DNA of 64,000 nucleotides, from positions 36,803 through 100,802 of the forward strand of contig DF240797.1 of the NCBI GenBank assembly GCA_000507305.1, read 5' to 3'. Of the stretch, positions 44,101-55,850 are shown piece by piece. The stretch comes from Breviolum minutum Mf 1.05b.01. Taxonomy: Eukaryota; Sar; Dinophyceae; Suessiales; Symbiodiniaceae. The notes below the pieces were generated by a model that was given only the letters and a program-made list of their open reading frames with translations, was not told the origin of the DNA and did no database searches. Positions within the stretch are counted from its first letter, which is position 1, and every line of letters starts with the position of its first letter. Both the position numbers and the translations under genes were made by a program.

Positions 44101-44430
44101 AGTTCAAAAGGAAGGGATCGTTTTTTAAGCATCTCATTTCTTCCAGGGCGAACTGTTGGTTTTTTGGGGGAGTAGACATCAAAATGATGATTTACAAAAC
44201 AGGTTCTGACTGTTAATTAGCCTAGATTGGTAGATCTTGGAACTACCCCCCACCCAGTGGCAGTCAGTACCAGGATTATTTCATTTTTAGTAGGGAATCC
44301 GTATGAACCTTCTTTTGTGACTGTTACTGAGTGAGGGGTTAGACCGAAGATAGATCTCTTTGCTACAAAACATGGAACTCTGGAATTCGTTTTCCATGCT
44401 CTCCACATGGTGACCACCCAAAAAATATTA

Positions 44431-44530
44431 CTAGGTGGTGGTTTCAAATATCTTTTCTTTTCATCCCTACCTCCTGGGGAAATGATCCAATTGACTAAAA
44501 TTTGTCAAATAGGTTGGAACCACCAACTAG
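44431..44530. repeat. MITE-like element, family A
   Basis: CTAGGTGGTGGTTTCAAA on the left; GTTGGAACCACCAACTAG on the right; ATTA duplication at both flanks. Confidence 0.95.
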
Positions 44531-44795
44531 ATTACATCGTGTCAGATGTAACTGTACTGTATGTTTGAAACTCTGCCTCAATGGTTGTCACGGAAACAGC
44601 TGATGCCAAGGCATCAATGTGAAGACTTTGGATTGAGTGAATTTGTTTCTTTTTGGGATGGAAAATCACCATACAAAATTCATTTGGGGGTCGGCTTTGT
44701 GTTTCTTTAGCCAACCAGCGTAAGCAAATCCAAATTACCTACATGTTACATGTTTGCTAAAAGTAGTGGTTTTGAGTTTAATGTACTATCGTTAC

Positions 44796-44922
44796 TGGGA
44801 TGTCCATGGTACCTAGTAAATGGATTATTTCACCCCTATATAAGGTTGGATACGTCCTGTAAGTAGGTGAAATCAACCAACTTGCTAACTACTTACGTAA
44901 TATAACTTCCAGCCGGACACCT
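44796..44922. repeat. MITE-like element, family F (variant)
   Basis: CTGGGATGTCCATGGTACCT on the left; AACTTCCAGCCGGACACC on the right. Confidence 0.65.
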
Positions 44923-45118
44923 GTGTCAACATCCAGTCATACCTCCTGAGGTTTGGTGTTTTGGACAGGAAGGTTTGTTGGGGGTCCAGTCATACTTTCA
45001 CCTCAGGAGGTGATTCGATGGATTCGGGGAAAAAAGATCATAGGAATACCCTTGAGGCGATAGCGATGATAGAAGCTTTTTTGGTTGGTATTCATATGGG
45101 TGGAAATCCAAAAATAGG

Positions 45119-45215
45119 GGTGTTTCCCCCAAAATGGATGGTGAAAATAGTGGAAAACCCTATGAACAAATGGATGATTTGGGGGTACCACTATTTTTCG
45201 GAAACATCTATATAA
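45119..45215. repeat. MITE-like element, family O
   Basis: GGTGTTTCCCCCAAAATGGA on the left; CCACTATTTTTCGGAAACAT on the right. Confidence 0.6.
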
Positions 45216-45228
45216 CTTCTTACCCGGG

Positions 45229-45338
45229 ACCCTGAAACTAACGGTTTGCACCTGAAAATAGGGGCCCCCTGGAAGTTTGGAGATTCCTATTGGAAAGCAT
45301 CATTTTTGGGTGCGAACTGTTCGTTTCAGGGAGGGTAC
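45229..45338. repeat. MITE-like element, family H
   Basis: ACCCTGAAACTAACGGTTTG on the left; CGAACTGTTCGTTTCAGGGA on the right. Confidence 0.8.
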
Positions 45339-45470
45339 CTTTGACCCCATCCCATAGGATCCATGGGACTGGATTATTTACCTACATGTGTTCAGTGAAA
45401 AATGGTCACATGAACAAGGGGAATTGGCTGGGCAAGTATAATCACTTCCATGGACATCCGCCAAAAAGCA

Positions 45471-45558
45471 AATGGGTTAGTTATAACCTACTTATAAATG
45501 GGATATATTAGGGTTATAACCCATTTACCAAGCATTTACTCACCAGCCTGGGAAATCC
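45471..45558. repeat. family F element
   Basis: ATGGGTTAGTTATAACCTAC, then TAGGGTTATAACCCATTTAC. Confidence 0.65.
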
Positions 45559-45814
45559 AATATACCATCTTTTAGAAATGATGGTTCCTTTTGGATGCGT
45601 GACAAACCCTTACGTAATTGACAAATGGTGAAACGTGGTGAAACTCGGAAACCAACCGGATTAAAAAACATAGTATCTTGGACTTCCAGGGACGAAAAAA
45701 AAAACGTCAGCTGAAACCCTTTCAGAGGAGTCTAACAAAAAAAATGATGTTTTTTTTTCCCCGATGGAGGTAGTTACCTTAAGGATCCGTTGCTATGGGC
45801 CGAAACGAATCCGG

Positions 45815-45903
45815 GTTTTTTCCCCTACAATCCTATTGTGGGGGATGGGATTTTTTGACCATCAAACCTACGAATTTTGGGGAAAGGGTATGGATCCTTA
45901 GGG
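45815..45903. repeat. family G element, reversed
   Basis: CCTACAATCCTATTGTGGGG, TTTTTTGACCATCAAACCTA, ATGGATCCTTAGGG. Confidence 0.7.
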
Positions 45904-45908
45904 AAGAT

Positions 45909-46120
45909 GGGTGATTCTGACGGGTTGTTTGATTCGGGAGATCCAGAGGTTTTGAAGGACCTCCGTACACATGTTGAGCCATTGGCGCTCATGACCAAGC
46001 ATTCCGTGGGGATCCGTGGCCAGTGATAGGGCTTTCATGACCAAGACAAGGGAGTTCTGCGGTTTGAACTTTCAGTGTTTTGATTGGAGTTGCATACAGC
46101 GAATGGCCGGATGAACCACG
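45909..46120 (+). CDS. exon-like segments in two frames
   Basis: First frame: MGDSDGLFDSGDPEVLKDL and HVEPLALMTKHSVGIRGQ to TGA (46026). Next frame: SDRAFMTKTREFCGLNFQCF and SCIQRMAG to TGA. Both look like protein. Either a frameshifted exon or two small exons of the gene at 47.4 kb. Confidence 0.3.
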
Positions 46121-46417
46121 GCATGTTTCAATTTTTTTTTGAAACACGAGGGTACGACAACCTCGTATTCGGGATGCTGGTTTGAGGCAATCAATGCCAT
46201 CGCTTGAGCAATCAATGTCATTACTGAATTGTATTTTATAAATGAAATAATGTGATTGAAATTATTAAACTCATAATTGATTCAGTGATTATAAAAATTC
46301 ATTCTGCACCACGCTGGAGTAACAATCTTGGCCTGAAAATGAACGACCTTGATTCTTGATGAAACTTTGTGTTGATTCCAAGTTGCCACATGAGTGGTGC
46401 TCAATTCTTGGTGATGA

Positions 46418-46535
46418 ACAAGGTGGGCCCCTACTAGCCATAAAGGGAGTCATAACCTCAGCTACCCATTTATTTTCGGCCCTTTATAGGGGCCCCGTAG
46501 CTCCATTCCAAACGATCGGTTCGGGGCCTACCTTG
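46418..46535. repeat. MITE-like element, family E
   Basis: CAAGGTGGGCCCCTACTAGC on the left; TTCGGGGCCTACCTTG on the right. Confidence 0.85.
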
Positions 46536-46609
46536 AAAGCCTATTGGGATACTTCTAAGTTAGGTAGGTAGGGAGTGTGAGGATAAATTCATATGCATCA
46601 GCATCTTAT

Positions 46610-46705
46610 CTGGGTGGTGGCAACTCAAACACTTGTTATTTTCACCCCGATCCTTGGGGAAATGATTCAACTTGACTCATATTTTTCAGATGAGTTGAAA
46701 CACCG
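46610..46705. repeat. MITE-like element, family A (diverged)
   Basis: CTGGGTGGTGGCAACTCAAA on the left; ATGAGTTGAAACACCGG on the right. Confidence 0.7.
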
Positions 46706-46869
46706 GTTTTCTGGCACAAGCGTAATGTTCGAAAAACGTTTCTCGAACTTGATAGCTTGACCGTATCTGTTGAACGGCACACTTGCCGTGACGACTAAAA
46801 CGATCTAAGACGACTCGGGAAAAAACGCATCCGGAGGGCATGTGTGTCTTAGTCTTCTGTCCTTCGTAA

Positions 46870-47390
46870 TGGACTTTAAATATATCAGAAGAATTTTTTT
46901 ATATTTGCTAATTTGCTTTCCAATTGTAAATCAGTTGAATCAATATTAGTTTCATTTTGAAATACTGGAACAAATTTTATTTAACCCACGACCATTTTTT
47001 CATTGCTTTCATTGCAAGTTTACGATCACTTTGAAATTTTGGAGCATATTAATGTCAATACATATTCAACAAATTCAGTTTAGGATCGAATTCTATTCTT
47101 AATTTTTATACAATGAATTATAATGTGTTGCGGGTATTTATCAAAAAATACTCTACTTTCTAAAAAAAATGATTTCACATTTTTTTTGATCAAAAAAACT
47201 TTTTTTATTAAGAAAATGTTTTTCAAAATATATTAAAATTTTATTAAGAATTGCATTTTGCAATGCATCGGTTCCATTACTTGCAAATTCTCAATTCTTC
47301 AATTAAAAAATATTTTTTGCAAACTTTTTGAACTAAAAATGGATTTGTATCATAAAATTCTTGATATTTTTCTAATATTTTCTCATTTAT
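46870..47390. other. AT-rich tract without MITEs
   Basis: A 500-bp stretch of T and A runs, strikingly low in G and C and free of the window's MITE families. It directly precedes the first exon-like segment of the 47.4-48.76 kb gene and could be its upstream region or a long intron. Confidence 0.6.
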
Positions 47391-47404
47391 TTTCGGCCGT
47401 GTGG

Positions 47405-48758
47405 ACTAGCGGTCGAGAGTGGTGCATGTGGTCAAACTTGTTTCCAAACGCGGTGCACGCCCACGCGTGCGCAGACTTCGGGAGTTATGCGGCAGTGGGC
47501 TGCCAAGTTGCCAGGTGAATACTTACATCAAGTTGCCAATGATTCGCCGCAACTCTTTCGGAGAGTACTACAAGAACGGGCCATCATACAAGTGGCTTGG
47601 TGGGCAGACGAAATAGGTATGTAGGGGGCTTCGGGGGGGCGGCATTTGTATGCACTTGGATTAAATTTGCTGTTTGGTTCTGCAGCAACTCACCAAATCT
47701 TTTAATATAGTTTTCATGGTTTCTTGCTGGGTAGTGATGTGCGTGAGTTTTCACGCATGCATTACAAACTTCGGCCGTGAAGAAGAGTTTGCCCCGGAGA
47801 AGAGCCGCCTCTGGAATTGTTTGGTGTCAGGTTCCAAATTCTTACAATGTGACCGTTTGGATATGGGATGAACGCATGAAATTGAAACCCCATCCGTGAG
47901 ACAATCATGGTTCATGAAAAAAACAGAGTTTTGGGGGGTGGAATTTCGGATGGCCGGCCCGCACAGTGGGAATACTTTCCCGGAAAGCCAATGACATTTT
48001 GTTTGTTGGCTGCTTGCCTTTTTCTCGTCTCAGGAAAGCTATCGTGACCTTTGAGGCACATATCCGTGGATTTGTCATGGATGTGTTGATGGGTGGCAAG
48101 TGGTCAAACCAATGGTATGGAATTTTTAAGTATTATGATGCGGCCAAATTATTGAACGCATGATTGTTTGGATTTAGTTTGATTTGATTTAATTTGTTTT
48201 TTCATTTTCATGGAAACTATGCATGGTAGAGGCGATTTGCAGTGTAATAACTTGGATTTTGTTTTTTTTAAGGTTTTATTTGGTTTGTCTATTCCTTACT
48301 GTAGAAATATTTTGACAGGGGGGTACCATGTCACACGGGGCCGAAGATTGGAACGATCCCACCAGGTTCCGATCTTGTTATCGCCTTTTGGATCGTGGGA
48401 CACGGGAACGCAGCCAATGGATATGTTTTTTTGAACATCCTTCAAAGTTTACATAACTGCTTTCGTGCCTGAAACTTAAGGGTTGGAAAAACCGATGTTC
48501 TTTGTTGGAAGGCTTCCTGGTGGGTGATATACCCTCATGGATTGTAATTCTCTTGTGTCTGTGTATGTGAAAACCCAGCGGTCCGTGATTTTTTTTTGTA
48601 TTCCGCCGCATTTCCTTTGTTGACTGGGTCAGGAGACGATTCCGGATGATGTGAAAATGATCTACAATTCCAAGTTCCTCGGTCAAGTGCAGCAGTGCAG
48701 CATTGGATGTGCTGCTTTAACGGGATTTGATGGCGAATCTGATTGCGTTTTGCTTTGA
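47405..48758 (+). CDS. unrecognised split gene, about five exons
   Basis: Candidate exons: to 47616 (VMRQWAAKLPGEYLHQVAND, donor ATAG|GTATGT), 47711-47830 (NFGREEEFAPEKSRLWNCL, donor GTCAG|GTTCCA), 47967-48114 (IVTFEAHIRGFVMDVLMGG, donor CAATG|GTATGG), 48319 onward (after TTTTGACAG|G; in phase it reads PPGSDLVIAFWIVGHGNAA), and 48633-48758 (after GACTGGGTCAG|G: IPDDVKMIYNSKFLGQVQQC, stop TGA). Phases fit for the first four joins. The third exon also holds an alternative acceptor GTCTCAG|G at 48042. At 48328 a second frame (MSHGAEDWNDPTRFRSCYRL) is equally protein-like. No family recognised. Confidence 0.5.
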
Positions 48759-48819
48759 TCAACCTGCAAACAGGTTGAAACCAACAACAAGAAATGAAGA
48801 GAGTTTCGGGACGTGTTTC

Positions 48820-48894
48820 TTTTACCTACTTACTAATTTCCCATGTTATCTTAACCAAATGTAGGTAAATAAACCAGTCCCATGGATGGTATGG
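48820..48894. repeat. family C element (short)
   Basis: TTTCCCATGTTATCTTAACC and CAGTCCCATGGATGGTATGG. Confidence 0.6.
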
Positions 48895-49022
48895 GCAATC
48901 ATCAAACCCAGCCGAGACGGTATGAAAGGATACCTCCAAGGCCCAGCTCAAGAATGTGAAAGTAGATCGTTTGGCCCCTAGGATCGTTATAAATGGGTAA
49001 GGAGTTAAGGAGTTATAACTCT

Positions 49023-49121
49023 CCCATAGGATCCATGTATGGTATATTTTCCTACATTTGGTTGTTTTTAATGGTAAAATATGGTAAATGTAGGTAAATA
49101 TACCATACATGGATGGTAGGG
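49023..49121. repeat. MITE-like element, family C
   Basis: CCCATAGGATCCATGTATGG on the left; CCATACATGGATGGTAGGGG on the right. Confidence 0.9.
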
Positions 49122-49281
49122 GTCTAGGTACTCATGTATTTTCGGCCATTTATCTGGGTGATAACTCTCCATTTATAACTTCTCAAAGGCCCACTTTGTA
49201 GACCTTCTAGATATGTAAATGCCTGCCATTTTGTTTGATTCTGGAAAAACAATTGCACAACTCTTCTGTTCCTTCACAATT

Positions 49282-49410
49282 TACCTTGCCTGAAACAAAC
49301 AGCTTGCCCCCGAAAAAGCGATGGTGACCTGGGTTGGAAGATGAGATTTCCGAAGGTGGTGTGGGGGACTGTTTTCAGATACGAATCTGATACGTTTCAG
49401 GCAGTGTATT
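49282..49410. repeat. family H element (diverged)
   Basis: GCCTGAAACAAACAGCTTGC on the left; CTGATACGTTTCAGGCAG on the right. Confidence 0.5.
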
Positions 49411-49416
49411 CCTTAT

Positions 49417-49514
49417 CCATACCATCTATGTTTGGTATATTTACCATTATTTACCTACATGAATGGTTGATTTGATGGGAAATTATAGGATCACATACCA
49501 AACATGGATGCTAT
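49417..49514. repeat. MITE-like element, family C
   Basis: CATACCATCTATGTTTGGTA on the left; CATACCAAACATGGATGCTA on the right. Confidence 0.8.
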
Positions 49515-49710
49515 ATCTCATGGAAACCCAGAGGTTTTTTTTACTGAATGTTCTCCCTCCAATGACTTGACAAAGATCAAAAGGGCAAACAACTGGGAGT
49601 TACAAATGTGTAGTGTGAGTTTGATTCAACAGCTTGGCCCTGAAAATTATGCCATCCCAAAAGGAAACGATGGTATTCCAACCATCCATTTTCAGGGGCT
49701 ACGTTAGTTT

Positions 49711-49838
49711 TCCCTAGTCTTCCCAAATATCTTGTGAGGATGTATTTGGACACACAAACACCTCCTTTTTGAAGGCCTTTAGGGGATCCAAATGCCGATC
49801 CTCACAAGGTATGACTGGAGGATTTTGAACAACTAGGG
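49711..49838. repeat. MITE-like element, family K
   Basis: CCCTAGTCTTCCCAAATATC on the left; GGATTTTGAACAACTAGGG on the right. Confidence 0.75.
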
Positions 49839-50057
49839 TTATTCATAAGCAATCCTTTTCTCTCCCAATAAAAAGGCTTTCCATAGCTTCCCCCCCTTGG
49901 AAACCTCTAAGGAATCCTGGCATGAATCCTGCCTTGACCAAATACGTTGCTTCGTCAGTTGTATGTGGGGGGCAGATGGAAGCAGGTTGCGGCAAACCAT
50001 GCTGGCATGTAATGACTTGACCATGTAGTAGTTGGATTGTTTTGGGTATTTTTCCCT

Positions 50058-50164
50058 ATGGATCCAATCACCTTGTCAGATGATGATTGGGGTGTATAAT
50101 CACATCCTCAGCAAGGTATTTTGGTTCCATTACCATTCTCAGAAGGTGATTGGATCCCTAGGGT
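50058..50164. repeat. MITE-like element, family M
   Basis: TATGGATCCAATCACCTTGT on the left; AGAAGGTGATTGGATCCCTA on the right. Confidence 0.85.
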
Positions 50165-50336
50165 TTGTATATCTACTACTATTTAAACATGTGTATTAAG
50201 ATGTCTAAATCAATAGCCTCTGGGCACGTATTCATTTATATCGTATTTTCTAGAAGATCATTGTATATCACCTTTTTGCGAAGAACACTATTGGTGACAA
50301 TGCTTATTGTCGGAAAGCAACATCAACAATCATGTT

Positions 50337-50443
50337 CAAGGTGGACCCCTACCAGATATATATAAATGGAGTTATGGGGCCCTCATAAATTGCCTTATAA
50401 AGGGGCCCCATGACTAAAAATTCCGGTGCCGGTGCCTACCTTG
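50337..50443. repeat. MITE-like element, family E
   Basis: CAAGGTGGACCCCTACCAGA on the left; CGGTGCCTACCTTG on the right. Confidence 0.8.
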
Positions 50444-50491
50444 CAGAAGCATTTGGATACTGTATCCATGATCCTTCCCTAAAAGGTAGTA

Positions 50492-50619
50492 CCTCCCTGG
50501 AAGTCGTTGACACCATTTTAAAAAATGGTGGTTCCTTCTGGATGATGATTATCACCCCACTAAAATAATGGTGGTTCGGAAGCCAACCTATAAAAAAAGG
50601 TGGTTGGACTTCCAGGGTA
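50492..50619. repeat. MITE-like element, family J
   Basis: CCTCCCTGGAAGTCGTTGAC on the left; GGTGGTTGGACTTCCAGGG on the right. Confidence 0.8.
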
Positions 50620-51015
50620 CTCTTTCTCCCATAATCGAAGTGGAAAATTGCTATGTTTGAAAGGTAAATATTTTTTTGGAGACACAGCCATTTCATGCCA
50701 TTTCTCAATGAAACATGATTACGGGAGGAAGGGTATTAGTGAGGTAGTCTCTATCCAAAGCTACCTGAAAATGAAATTCATTCTGTGGGACTTTCCTTCC
50801 AAATCTAGATCAAATTCTTATGCAAGGAATTCCCCTTTAGGTTTCTCTCCCCAAGTTCACGCGTTAGATTTATCCCTAACAAATAGCATCTAATATAGGT
50901 TCGCGAAAAAAAACATAATGTGATTTTTCTGGTGTTTTGGACTCCCCAAACCCTTTCTGAGGTTTGTGTTTCTTTGTGTTTAAGGGGTCCAGAAAGAAGG
51001 TTTAATTCCTACAAG

Positions 51016-51080
51016 ATTGGCCCCCTACTAGTTATAAGTATAGGGCCTAAATCACGCCACTTATAGTGGTTACAAACCCC
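51016..51080. repeat. family E element (partial)
   Basis: GATTGGCCCCCTACTAGTTA then CGCCACTTATAGTGG. Confidence 0.5.
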
Positions 51081-51221
51081 AGTGAATCCTACGGATGCAG
51101 ACCCCGAAAAAACATACCGATTACTTCTGAAGGGGGTATGACTCGCCTGGATGTCGGCCTTTTCCTTTCTTTTCATGGGTGATTTGTAGGTGAAGCATGG
51201 TAAATCTTCCAGGTTGCACAC

Positions 51222-51345
51222 TCCGGGAAAACCAACATGGTTCACAAACAAAAATTCACCAATTTTGCAAAGGGAAAAAAACATCTTTACTTCCAAATCT
51301 CCCATTAATTGTGTTGTTCCCATCCGTTGATTTTTCTCTCGGGTG
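51222..51345. repeat. family H element (diverged)
   Basis: CTCCGGGAAAACCAACATGG on the left; GTTGATTTTTCTCTCGGG on the right. Confidence 0.5.
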
Positions 51346-51349
51346 TTTG

Positions 51350-51540
51350 CCGGGACGTCAGAACCCCTCACAACCTGCGGTGCCGCACCTGAGGATACTC
51401 CGTGCTTCCGTCGGTGGAAGCCCTTCCGTCCAGGTCTGCAGCTGCCAAAACCGCCGAGTTGATCATCCCGCCATTCTTTTTGAGATGATCCATGATTCAG
51501 ATATTTTTGAAAACCCTAGGCCTCCCCAAAACAAAACCCC
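51350..51540 (+). CDS. exon-like segment, frame unresolved
   Basis: GC-rich. One frame reads RILRASVGGSPSVQVCSCQN, another YSVLPSVEALPSRSAAAKTA. CACCTGAG|G and GTCCAG|GTCTGC could bound a small exon. Family unknown. Confidence 0.25.
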
Positions 51541-51596
51541 CAAATGAAAGTAAAAATCCGAAACATAAACTGGTTGCTGGACTGGGTCTGGGGTAT

Positions 51597-51760
51597 GTTC
51601 CAGGGGTATGTTGGAAAACTTTTGGACATACGTACAGGTTTTTGAACCTCATATACCTTGTTGCCGACCCAAAATTGTGGGGGATAACGGTGGTTTGTAG
51701 TATCCACAGAAACACCTCCACAGTTAAGGTATACATGCAGGATGCTCGAACACTAGGGTA
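51597..51760. repeat. family K element (diverged)
   Basis: TGTTGGAAAACTTTTGGACA, then ACACCTCCACAGTTAAGGTA and ACACTAGGG. Confidence 0.5.
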
Positions 51761-52890
51761 GGTTTGAAGGGACATTCATGTACTAAAATAGTTTGTGAAT
51801 CATTTCTTGAACAACCTTACGATCATCCCCAAAAAAATCGATAAATTTAGGAATCATTTAATCATCCACTCACACAACAAATGGCTGCGTGTGCTTTCCA
51901 ATGATGCATTACTTCATACATGTTTTCCACACCCTGGAAGTCCAAGACCAAACAAAGACTGGTCTTTAGGATGATCCACATAAAGGATTCCCTACTACCT
52001 ATGGGCAAAGTTTGGTTAAACTGGATTCGGTTCAACAGCCTGGGATCTTTGGCAGTTAATTTGGCAAACATTTCCCGTTGGTCAACCAACGCTTTTCCGT
52101 CTCAGAAACAAGGGTTGAACATGTTCGGCCTTTTTAAGGGGAACCCAATGGTTCATAAGCCCTGCAATATGGCCGGCTATTTCTAGGGGCGGGTTCGTTA
52201 GGGGCGGTTAGTTCAACAGGTGGTTAGAGTTGTTTTATTTTTTTAAATGTAGAGACTCATCATTTACTGGAGGAAACGATCCAGTTTGACTAGTTCAATT
52301 GCATGGAAACTTGAAATTCTTTAGTAATCGATTTTGAGGGATGAATCAGGTACCAAAAAAATCACCTATGGCTATATGGGTCAGCATTTTCAGCCTACAC
52401 TCAACAGGTTGATTGAAACGAGAAACTTGTCACATGCAGGTGCGAATCGAAGAAAAGATTGGATGCCACGTCATCCTTTGGTTGCTTGAGATGAATGACT
52501 ACGGGTTGAATGGGGGTTGTTCATCAGGTGAGCAGTGAAAAAACCTGGTGCTTTAGGGTATATAGGTTCAAACATGGAAACACGAACACCTGAGCAATGA
52601 AAGAAAACTGGTTCTCTACTTGTAGGGAAAAAAGGGGGAATATACTACCCAGAACTTTTGGGGATTCTAATACAACCATCATAAAGATCCCTATTAAACT
52701 AATAACAATCAGTATTTCAATGGATTCTTTTCAGAGCTTTGTGACCTAAAAATATCCTAAAGATCTCGTTGAACAACTCCAAGCTATATCTGAAAAAGTG
52801 CTTGGAGGGGAATTCGCTCCCAGGACTTGTAGGTCACGGCAACGGGGCTGGCAGCCATGTTCATGGCCATTTGAAAGGAAAACAACACGA

Positions 52891-52957
52891 TCCTTAGGGG
52901 ACTTACAATCACCATGGTTATTAACTGTACTTACTGACTGGGATGCTCCTCCTAAGT
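52891..52957. repeat. family D half-element
   Basis: TTAGGGGACTTACAATCACC, ending ACTGGGATGCTCCTCC. Confidence 0.65.
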
Positions 52958-52959
52958 GG

Positions 52960-53390
52960 AGTTTCAAAACTGCCCATGGCCCCATGGGAAATGTTTTTGC
53001 GAGGCCTTTTGACTAGGGCCTGTTTGACATGGAGTGATTTCAACTGAAGCCGATTGGTTGGATGTTTATCACTCTGGTTATTCAGCAAAAACTTGGAGCA
53101 ACCAACTGATTATCAAGGTGGGGTAAAGTTATGACCAGTCAACCAAACTCCACAGTCAAGAGATAAGTTCATTCCATTCTACCAGTTGGTTCTGAAAGGG
53201 TTTATTTTCCATGTCGAGGGCAATTTCAGAACCCCTAGCAAACAGATTTCATTCCCGGGTCAATTCGAAGCTTCAATAGCCAGCCAAAAAAAAGACGCCA
53301 GTCACCTAGTCACCTGCATAAAAGTCTGAAGATAACTTGAGGGGTTGGCTGGATGGACAGCCATGAAACAAATGCCTGGAAGCTAAAGTG
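52960..53390. other. stretch with nothing recognised
   Basis: No MITE ends, no convincing exon and no RNA gene seen in this unique-looking sequence. Confidence 0.5.
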
Positions 53391-53399
53391 CTAACATCT

Positions 53400-53548
53400 A
53401 CAGGGTGGCCCTTACCCGATATAAATGGGGTTATAGCCCCTATAAATGGCCTTATGCTTGGGTGACTTGGGCTATTTCACCCTAGTTATAGAGGTTATAA
53501 TAATTTTTATTTTTAATTCCATTTAAAACTAGTAGGGCCCGCCTTGTA
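53400..53548. repeat. MITE-like element, family E
   Basis: ACAGGGTGGCCCTTACCCGA on the left; ACTAGTAGGGCCCGCCTTGT on the right. Confidence 0.8.
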
Positions 53549-54782
53549 TGAAATGTGCTTCCGTTTTTAACCAAAACCAACGGATTTCATGTGTTTATGT
53601 TACTACTCTTTATGGATGTTTGTGGTTTGGCTACAATTTGGGCCAATATAGCACGTTTCATCGCCGAATTGCAAAGAAAATGCCATGGCACCTACCTTTT
53701 GGCCCAATTATGTGATCCAGTGATCCATTGAACATGTTCCACAATCCAGTGGCGGTCAGAAAGTATTTCAGAGCCAATTGACTGATGTACCTTAATCTTC
53801 CAAAACCTTCCAACCATACTTTGAGTTCCAAACCCCGGTCCACTCAATGGTTCTGGTATATTTACCTACCAAACTGGGTAGTTGAACGGGGGTAGATGTC
53901 ACGGTACACACACACAACAGTCCCATTGAGCGTTTGGGATAGGAATCATTGTTCTAGCTCGTTACAATCCCCATATCTGGATAGTATAATTAATTCCTAT
54001 ATCTTCACCCAGGTGATTCAAAATGACCTTTTTATGGAGGTCACTTAGCCTTCGAAAGGGTCACTTAACCATCCAAAAAAGCTCGCATTCGCAGAATTGC
54101 CAGGTGGATGTTAGTTTCCAAGAGAATCCAAAATTACCCGGCCCCCCCTTTAATGCCATTCTAATGCCACCTCCTGCCTCGGAAATAAGGCCTTATTCAG
54201 GGATGATGATTCACAAAGGATTGCCAGGTACCCTTTATTTTCACCATACATACACATACGTTTTTTTTCTCTCCCTTCATTCTCCAGCAAGATGCCAAAT
54301 AGATAGCAGAAGGACCAGGTTGTTTTTTTCTGAACCATTGGATGATTGACCTCCCGAGGCTTGGGCCGAACCAGTGCCTACCTTGTTGCGTGGTGAGGAT
54401 TTTCCTCCACCAAAGAGGACTTGAAAGCTTTTTGGGGTGCCTGGGAGTCAGTGAGTTTTGTTTTTGTAGAGGAAGATTGAATTTATTCAGATCTATATTT
54501 TTCTTAAAATGTTCACACAGTTGACATATATAGATTGAAATATCAAACACCATGTTGACAAACAGAACCTCTATTGAAGGACCAATCATCAATTGCCATT
54601 ACTAGTTGAATTTCATGTGTATTTTCCTCACGTCAGGCTCAACTCCCGGAAAGTTTTTTTTTGGGTGGGGTGGAAGTCGGTGGTTTTTGTCAGGATTTTC
54701 TCCCCATGTTGGATGGGTGAAATTAGGAGAAAAAATTGTCCGTATGTAAGTGGTATAGTTTCATGTGCAATAAATATGTTAA

Positions 54783-54881
54783 CTAGGTGGTGGTTTCAAA
54801 TATGTTTATTTTCACCCCTTTTTGGGGAAGAATACCAATTTGACTCATATTTTCTCATGGTTTGGTTCAAGCACCAACTAG
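54783..54881. repeat. MITE-like element, family A
   Basis: CTAGGTGGTGGTTTCAAA on the left; GGTTCAAGCACCAACTAG on the right; TTAA duplication at both flanks. Confidence 0.95.
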
Positions 54882-55362
54882 TTAACATGTGATATGTGTT
54901 TTTTTTTGACATTTCGGGATTTTAGGCCAATTTCGACGACTATTTTTGGTTCAAGTTGACAACCTGAAAACATCAACTAGTTAGAGTCTGTCAGTCCCAT
55001 TTGAACCTCCAAATGTCCCCCAAGTATGGAGGATGGGCTTTGAAGGGACGACTAAAAAAAAAGAGTTGCTGACTACAAAAACCAACCTTAGCACTTTAGC
55101 GATCCTCCAAGTAATCCCCCCGAAAAAAACGATGAAACCAGATGGTTTCATTTGCGTAGACAACTGATGGTTTCACCCAGATGCTTTTCATGTGTCTTCT
55201 GGGGCATGAAGATTGGATCAGGAGCGACGCGGTGCTGCCGGATCACACGAAGCCGTTTCAACACTATGGACAGGCTTGGCGCATTGTTGTGGATGATGAT
55301 GTCTCATGATGACATACATGTATTAGTTTGAAGGATGTGACAAAAAACTTGTGTTTGTCTAA

Positions 55363-55445
55363 GGTGATGTTTTACTCGTTTTTGTTCCACCATGGTAAAT
55401 CATTATTAAACTTCCATTTGGGAGAATATGTTTTCACTTTTTCCA
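55363..55445. repeat. family I element
   Basis: GTGATGTTTTACTCG, then CACCATGGTAAATCATTATT. Confidence 0.65.
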
Positions 55446-55486
55446 AGCATCTTAAACAATCTCTGAGAAAGGGAACGTGGTTGTAT

Positions 55487-55644
55487 CAGTGGAGTTTCCT
55501 GGTTCCCTTAATAGGTGGTAGGTGATATATAATCCCCCAATTGTTAGTATATACCACTTATATACATACCACTTATATATTGCCCATTGGGTGATTATAT
55601 ATATCACCTACCACTCATTAGGGGAACCAGAAACAGCTGTTGAT
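55487..55644. repeat. MITE-like element, family N
   Basis: TTTCCTGGTTCCCTTAATAG on the left; ATTAGGGGAACCAGAAACAG on the right; inner TATATACCACTTATATA arms. Confidence 0.85.
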
Positions 55645-55752
55645 TGTAGGAAACATTTGGATATGCTGAAAATCAGGGAGGATCCAGACCTGAAAAATGT
55701 CCTGCAGCATTCGTTGGCAACGTTGAGACACACGAATATGATTTAATCCAAT

Positions 55753-55850
55753 ACCCATACGTAATCCATGGGACTAGTATATTTACCACCTGCATTTCCC
55801 ATAAAAATCTACAAAAATGTAGGTAAATATATCAAACATGGATGGTATGG
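55753..55850. repeat. MITE-like element, family C
   Basis: CCCATACGTAATCCATGGGA on the left; AAACATGGATGGTATGGG on the right. Confidence 0.8.

Noticed and set aside
51862-52186. Overlapping frames on both strands near 52.0 kb
   Set aside because: Both are open but neither has motifs or splice sites strong enough to choose.
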